DNA from: DAOTUB01 sp034437455
GTDB lineage: Bacteria; Chloroflexota; Anaerolineae; B4-G1
NCBI GenBank assembly: GCA_034437455.1
Contig: DAOTUB010000355.1
Span: forward strand, 1-18,065
Direction: 5' to 3'
Length of the DNA: 18,065 nucleotides
Positions 13,908-18,065 of the stretch are shown here, piece by piece. A program made the position numbers and the translations under genes. Within the stretch, counting starts at the first letter, position 1, and each line of letters begins with the position of its first letter. The notes beneath the pieces were generated by a model that was not told the origin of the DNA, did no database searches, and saw only the letters and a program-made list of their open reading frames with translations.

Positions 13908-14747
13908 ATGAAGGCAAGAAGGGGGCGCTTGAACGATTGGCCGGTCGTTGGGGCGCTCGCTCAGGGGGCGCGCCGCACGGTTCCCCGGCTGTGGCGGTGG
14001 GAGGATCATCTGGCCGATGACGTCTTTGTCGTAGTCGAGCGCGGCGAGTTCCTGGTAGGCGTGCTCTTTGCGTGGCCGGATGATTCGCCCGTGGCCTGGG
14101 TCCAACTGGCCGCCCTGGCCGATACTGTGGACGTCGGCGAGTGGCTCGATCTGGCGCTGCCCCGGGTGCTTGATGGGCTGCGCCGCAGTGGAACGCGAGA
14201 GTTGGCCTGGATGGACTATCGAGGTTGGGCAGGCTTGCATCTGGGCGCGCGGGGCTTTGATGTGCTCACAGAGGTGGTGACGTTGGCCAAGCTCGATCGT
14301 AGCCTGCCCGATGTAGGTGTCGCTGGCGCTCGCTTGCGACCGGCAGCGGAGGCGGACATCCCGGCGATCGTGGCCATCGATCGGGCGGCGTTTACGCCTC
14401 ACTGGTGGCACAGCGAGGCCACGATGCGATGGAGGACCGCTGCGTCGTCCTACTTTGGCGCGGCAGAGTCGGCGGGCCGCGTGGTGGGGTATGCCGAGGG
14501 GGAGCTGCATTCGTCGGAGGCGCACCTCAACCGCGTCGCCGTCCATCCAGATCACCAGGGCCGCGGCATCGGTACGTCGTTGTTGTGCGATGCGTTACGC
14601 GCTCTCTGGCGCTGTGGCGCTGAGCGAGTGATGCTCAATACCCAGAGCAATAATTACGGTTCCCAGCGACTATATCGCCGTCTGGGGTTTGAGATGATGC
14701 GCGACGTCGCGCAGGAGCGCGTGACGGTGTGGAACTTGCGGTTGTAG
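13908..14747 (+). CDS. Tandem GNAT-family N-acetyltransferase
   Basis: The 279-residue protein is two GNAT folds in a row. The C-terminal one (about 140-279) is complete: LRPAAEADIPAIVAIDRAAF opens it, HLNRVAVHPDHQGRGIG (206-222) is the acetyl-CoA-binding motif A with QGRGIG, and NNYGSQRLYRRLGF (248-261) is motif B. The N-terminal half (about 10-135) has a GNAT-like pattern but no acetyl-CoA loop and is probably a degenerate copy. The acceptor substrate is unknown; RimI-like protein acetylation and small-molecule acetylation are both possible. The start is uncertain: ATG 13908 has GTGGGA 10 nt before it, ATG 13899 is in frame but too close to that site, and GTG 13884 overlaps the promoter. 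Confidence 0.85.
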   Translation: MKARRGRLNDWPVVGALAQGARRTVPRLWRWEDHLADDVFVVVERGEFLVGVLFAWPDDSPVAWVQLAALADTVDVGEWLDLALPRVLDGLRRSGTRELAWMDYRGWAGLHLGARGFDVLTEVVTLAKLDRSLPDVGVAGARLRPAAEADIPAIVAIDRAAFTPHWWHSEATMRWRTAASSYFGAAESAGRVVGYAEGELHSSEAHLNRVAVHPDHQGRGIGTSLLCDALRALWRCGAERVMLNTQSNNYGSQRLYRRLGFEMMRDVAQERVTVWNLRL

Positions 14748-14815
14748 GGGACGGTCTTGGGCGGATTTGCACGTCCGCTTCACTGCACGAGGATAGGATA
14801 CAGGAGGAGGATCAT

Positions 14816-15439
14816 ATGTCCAGGGAACGTCGTGAACCAACAGAGTGGCTATTTACCAACGCGCTGATGCGCCAGGCGATCCTGGCGATTGGTGACGTGA
14901 TGGGCGAGCGCGGCCTCAAGGTCGTGTTGCGCCAGGCCGGGCTGGATCGCTACGTGGATCAGCCGCCGCCCAACGACCTGGAGCTGGGTGCCACAGCGGC
15001 CGAGTACGCGGCCCTGGGCCAGGCCGTGCAAGATTTTTACGGGCGCGCCGGCAAGGGGATCCTACAGCGCATTGGCCGGACCTCGTTCCGCTACAGTCTT
15101 GAGGAGCAGTCGGCGTTGCTGGGCGTGGCCGGCGTGGCGCTAAAACTGATGCCCCAAAAGGCGCGGGTCAAGTTCATTCTCACCCAGATGGCCAAGGCGC
15201 TGATGGAGGTGAACGAGGAGACGTACATCGAGGTGTACGAGACGCCGGAGGGGTTTGTCTTTGACAATTATGCCTGTTCGCTATGCCACACTCGCCAGGC
15301 CGATCATCCGATCTGCCACGTGCTCGTCGGCTCCATCCAGGAGGCGGTCAAGTGGGCCTCGGGACAGGATTACGAGGTGCGCGAGACCGAATGCCGGGCG
15401 ATGGGCGCGGAGGCGTGTTGTTTCCTGGTCAAGGTGTAA
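14816..15439 (+). CDS. V4R (4-vinyl reductase) domain protein
   Basis: A 207-residue protein with a C-terminal V4R domain, the small-molecule-binding fold found in BchJ-like proteins and in the sensor part of XylR/DmpR-type regulators. The conserved C-terminal pattern is clear: CSLCH (154-158), HPIC (164-167), then ETECRAMGAEACCFLV (191-206), giving C...E-x-C-xxx-G-xxx-C. The cysteines could bind a metal. The N-terminal half (MRQAILAIGDVMGERGLKVVLRQAGLDRY) is helical and is shared by stand-alone V4R proteins that I associate with Chloroflexota. There is no DNA-binding or catalytic domain, so it may be a sensor or carrier. The start is firm: AGGAGGAGG lies 5 nt before ATG 14816. It follows the GNAT gene by 68 nt on the same strand. 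Confidence 0.85.
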   Translation: MSRERREPTEWLFTNALMRQAILAIGDVMGERGLKVVLRQAGLDRYVDQPPPNDLELGATAAEYAALGQAVQDFYGRAGKGILQRIGRTSFRYSLEEQSALLGVAGVALKLMPQKARVKFILTQMAKALMEVNEETYIEVYETPEGFVFDNYACSLCHTRQADHPICHVLVGSIQEAVKWASGQDYEVRETECRAMGAEACCFLVKV

Positions 15440-15454
15440 TCACGGATTTGTAGT

Positions 15455-15473
15455 GGCGACTTGAGTCGCCTTT
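15455..15473. terminator. Hairpin between convergent genes
   Basis: GGCGAC, a TTGA loop and GTCGCC form a 6-bp stem between the stops of the V4R gene and the penicillin-binding protein gene. Only three T follow on the plus strand, so it is a weak terminator. The GTAGTGGCGACTTGAGTCGCC type of sequence also resembles a dispersed repeat. Confidence 0.45.
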
Positions 15474-15486
15474 GCGCCGACGACGA

Positions 15487-18039
15487 TTACGGGGCAGGAG
15501 TGATGACCTGCACATGTACCCGCGCCTCGAAGCGGCGCTGCTCGCGGTCAAAGGCAGAGATGCGCACGGTGTAGAGGCCGGGATCCAGGTGCGTGGCGTC
15601 CCAATCGATCAACAGGCCGTCGCGTATCTGCGCCAGGTGCGGCCCGCTGATCCAACCCCAGCTCTGTGGATCGCTGCCCGCGCCGTACTGCGCCTCGTAG
15701 TGATCAAAGTTGGGCAGTTGGACGGTGCCAATGACCGGCACGACGCCCGAGACGACGTCCCCGGCGGCAGGCTGGGTGATGAAAACCTGCGGGCGGGCGG
15801 CGCCGGCGGTGCAATAGTCGAGCGGCGCCAGCTTCAGTTCCCCAAAGTGTTCTGGATGGGCTTTGGTCCACGCTCTTCCCCGCTCGTCGGGGATGACGAC
15901 TCTCACTTCCTTGACGATCTGGTCGGGACAGATCTCGTTCGCCAACAGTCCACTGGCCGCGTCGATCTCCACCTTTTGGTACCAGTCGTGGCTTTCATCC
16001 AGCGGCGGCTGATCCTCGACAAAGACCTCTTTTTTCTGTTTGGGGCAGTACTTGCTGGGGCGAGCGCCCGAGTCGGCGCAGATTTCGTGCTCGACGATGC
16101 CGGGAGGGCGCTCGAAATCGCGCACGGGCCAGTCGGCGTGGGCCGCTTCCATAAAATTGTGCCAGATCGGACCGGCGCCGCCCGCTCCGGCCACCTCGAT
16201 CATCGGGCTGTTGTCCGAGTTGCCCACCCAGACACCGGTCACCAGATCGGGAGTGTAGCCGATGGTCCAGGCGTCGCGAAAATCGTCGGTGGTGCCGGTC
16301 TTGGCCGCCGCGGGCCGGCTGAGTTCCAGCACGCTGGGGCAGTGGAAGGCGGCGCAACGGGCCTGGGTGTCGGCGAGGATGCTGGTGATGAGATAGGCGT
16401 GCTGGGGCGAGATCGCTGGTTTGCTTTCGGGCGTGGCATTATCCACCAACACGTTGCCCCGGCTGTCCTCGATGCGCAGGATGGGGTTTGGTTTCACGCG
16501 CGCGCCGCCGTTGGCAAAGACGGCAAAGGCGCCGGTCATCTCCAGCAGCTTGGCCTCGCCGCCGCCCAGCGTGAGCGCCAGGCCGTAGAAGGGCCGCTGG
16601 TCGTAGGGATAATCGGGACAGTTCTCTTCGGGGCGTACCAGCGACTCGACCCCCAACCGGTCCGCCAGCTCCAGCAGGCCGTTGACTCCCACGAACTGGA
16701 GCGCCGCCACCGCGGGGACGTTGTAGGAATTGGCGAGCGCGTCGCGCACGAGCACTGGGCCGTGGTACTTTCTGTCATAGTTGACCGGCACGTAGGGCGG
16801 GTTCGCCCCGTCGGGAAACTCGGTGCGCACGTCCCACGTCAGGGTGGCGGGCGTCAAGCCGCGCTCAAAGGCGGCGACGTAGGTGAGGGGTTTGATCGAA
16901 GAGCCGGGCTGGCGGCAGCGCAGCGCCACATTGACCTGACCGTCGATCTCCTCGTCGTGAAAGCCAGCCGAGCCGACCATCGACAGGATGTGGCCGGTGG
17001 TCGGGTCGAGCGCGACGAGCGCGCCGTTGGTCCCGTTGCGGTCGGCCAGCTCGGCCACGCCCTCGCGCACGATTTCCTCGGCCAGCGCCTGCAAGCGGGG
17101 ATCGAGCGTGGTGTAGATGCGCAATCCCGTGCCACGGTAGAGCAGTTCTGGGGAGTAAGCGGCCTCAAACGTCTGTTGAGCGTAGATGGTAAAGTGCGGG
17201 GCGGTCATAAAATCGAATGAGGGCGCTGTGAACTCGTAGCTGCGCATCTCCGCTGCTGCCTGCGTCGCTTCCTCCTGGCTGATGTAGCCGTCCTCGACCA
17301 TCAGACCCAGCACGTCCTCCTGGCGGGCGAGCGCCCGGTCGCGGCCGCCGGTGAAGGGATCGTAGACGGCGGGCAACTGGGGCAGTCCGGCGATGAAGGA
17401 CGCCTGCGCCGGGGTCAGATCCGCCGCGTCCACGCCAAAGTAAAGCTCGGCCGCCGCCTGGACGCCGTAGGCCATGTTGCCATAGTTGTTTTCGTTGAGA
17501 TAGATCTCCAGAATGTCTGCCTTGGAGTAGGTGCGCGTCACTTCGGCGGCCAGGACGACCTCCTTGATCTTGCGCCAGGCGGTCTGTTGCACGCGCTCTT
17601 CGGGCGTGAGCAGCAGGTTGCGGGCCACCTGCTGGGTGATGGTGCTAAAGCCGGAGACGATCTCTCCCTCGGTCAGGATGTAGTAGACGGCGCGGGCGAT
17701 GGCGATGGGATCGAACCCAGGGTGAAGCCAGAAATAACGATCCTCGGTGGCGATGGTGGCGTTTTGGAGATGCTGCGAGATCTCGTTGAGAGGGACGTAG
17801 GTGCGCCGCCCGCCGTGGGGGTCCGTGACCTCGCGGAGCAGGCCGCCCTCGCGGTCATAGATCTTGCTGCTGACAAAGGCGGTCTGACGATCCCGTAACT
17901 CCGTCGCCGGGGGCAGTTGGCTGGCGATGTAGACGTAGCCGACGACGGCGATAGCGGTGACCAGAAAAAAGGTCAACACTGCGATGGCCACGACAGCAAA
18001 ACCGACCTTGATCAAAAGCTCCCCCCACTGACGCCTCAC
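15487..18039 (-). CDS. Bifunctional class A penicillin-binding protein (PBP1A type)
   Basis: The enzyme polymerises glycan strands and cross-links peptides outside the membrane. The 850-residue protein has a single membrane anchor (about 11-40), then a GT51 glycosyltransferase domain (about 60-235) with catalytic Glu99 in ATEDRYFWLHPGFD and GFSTITQQ (130-137). The transpeptidase domain (about 320-635) has Ser380-x-x-Lys383 (GSSIKP), Ser438-Tyr-Asn and Lys580-Thr-Gly. A C-terminal extension of about 210 residues carries cysteine-containing segments (EICADSGARPSKYCP, NEICPD) and a final Ig-like domain (about 748-847). The start is a GTG at 18039 without a clear Shine-Dalgarno sequence. TTG at residue 9, after GGGGAG, is an alternative. 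The gene is complete but lies against the window edge. Confidence 0.95.
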   Translation of the reverse strand: MRRQWGELLIKVGFAVVAIAVLTFFLVTAIAVVGYVYIASQLPPATELRDRQTAFVSSKIYDREGGLLREVTDPHGGRRTYVPLNEISQHLQNATIATEDRYFWLHPGFDPIAIARAVYYILTEGEIVSGFSTITQQVARNLLLTPEERVQQTAWRKIKEVVLAAEVTRTYSKADILEIYLNENNYGNMAYGVQAAAELYFGVDAADLTPAQASFIAGLPQLPAVYDPFTGGRDRALARQEDVLGLMVEDGYISQEEATQAAAEMRSYEFTAPSFDFMTAPHFTIYAQQTFEAAYSPELLYRGTGLRIYTTLDPRLQALAEEIVREGVAELADRNGTNGALVALDPTTGHILSMVGSAGFHDEEIDGQVNVALRCRQPGSSIKPLTYVAAFERGLTPATLTWDVRTEFPDGANPPYVPVNYDRKYHGPVLVRDALANSYNVPAVAALQFVGVNGLLELADRLGVESLVRPEENCPDYPYDQRPFYGLALTLGGGEAKLLEMTGAFAVFANGGARVKPNPILRIEDSRGNVLVDNATPESKPAISPQHAYLITSILADTQARCAAFHCPSVLELSRPAAAKTGTTDDFRDAWTIGYTPDLVTGVWVGNSDNSPMIEVAGAGGAGPIWHNFMEAAHADWPVRDFERPPGIVEHEICADSGARPSKYCPKQKKEVFVEDQPPLDESHDWYQKVEIDAASGLLANEICPDQIVKEVRVVIPDERGRAWTKAHPEHFGELKLAPLDYCTAGAARPQVFITQPAAGDVVSGVVPVIGTVQLPNFDHYEAQYGAGSDPQSWGWISGPHLAQIRDGLLIDWDATHLDPGLYTVRISAFDREQRRFEARVHVQVITPAP

Positions 18040-18040
18040 T

Positions 18041-18059
18041 CCCCCCCCGATGGGGGGGG
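18041..18059. repeat. C8/G8 inverted repeat at the window edge
   Basis: Eight C, GAT and eight G form a perfect inverted repeat next to the penicillin-binding protein start, followed by C and five G to the end of the window. Such a tract is a frequent assembly break point; if real it would form a very stable hairpin in the leader. Confidence 0.6.
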
Positions 18060-18065
18060 CGGGGG

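Noticed and set aside
15472..17220. A 582-residue plus-strand open frame
   Set aside because: It is the mirror of the penicillin-binding protein gene; high GC at third codon positions keeps the opposite frame open.

Overview
The window reads as an 18 kb stretch of chromosome, or a draft contig, from a moderately GC-rich bacterium, most likely a Chloroflexota (Anaerolineae-like) organism. This placement is an inference. It rests on the recA-recX-rny neighbourhood, a stand-alone V4R-domain protein of a type familiar from Chloroflexota, a large CotH/lamin-tail surface protein, and dispersed palindromic repeats between genes. No rRNA or tRNA is visible to settle it.

Layout. (1) 1-1760: an unrecognised 120-residue protein behind a perfect 20-bp palindrome. 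Next comes an intact YjbQ/UPF0047 gene on the minus strand, and facing away from it a 5'-truncated second copy on the plus strand with its own promoter-like sequence. (2) 1760-4190, minus strand: a thiamine-diphosphate (ThDP) enzyme of the acetolactate-synthase/decarboxylase superfamily, followed 11 nt later by a TauE/SafE-type exporter whose frame is broken at a T-run. (3) 4191-4713: a divergent intergenic region holding two promoter-like sequences and a cluster of dispersed inverted repeats. (4) 4714-5709, plus: a URO-D superfamily protein, overlapping tail-to-tail with (5) 5663-9697, minus: a 1344-residue lipoprotein with malectin-like, FN3, CotH-kinase and three lamin-tail domains. (6) 9698-10060: another large dyad repeat. 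(7) 10061-13776, minus: recA, recX and rny, for recombination, its regulator and mRNA decay. recA carries a frameshift near its 3' end. The recA-recX gap holds an intrinsic terminator just before recX and, on the opposite strand, a strongly structured region ending in an intrinsic terminator, which is a candidate non-coding RNA. (8) 13865-15439, plus: a tandem-GNAT acetyltransferase divergent from recA, then the V4R protein. (9) 15487-18039, minus: a bifunctional class A penicillin-binding protein whose start lies beside a C8/G8 inverted repeat at the window edge.

The best candidates for something undescribed are the plus-strand structured RNA between recA and recX, the head-to-head unequal YjbQ pair with mostly silent divergence, and the palindrome-controlled orphan gene at the left end. 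Two single-base frame losses (the exporter and recA) could be real or draft-sequence errors. The recA case does not sit in a homopolymer.
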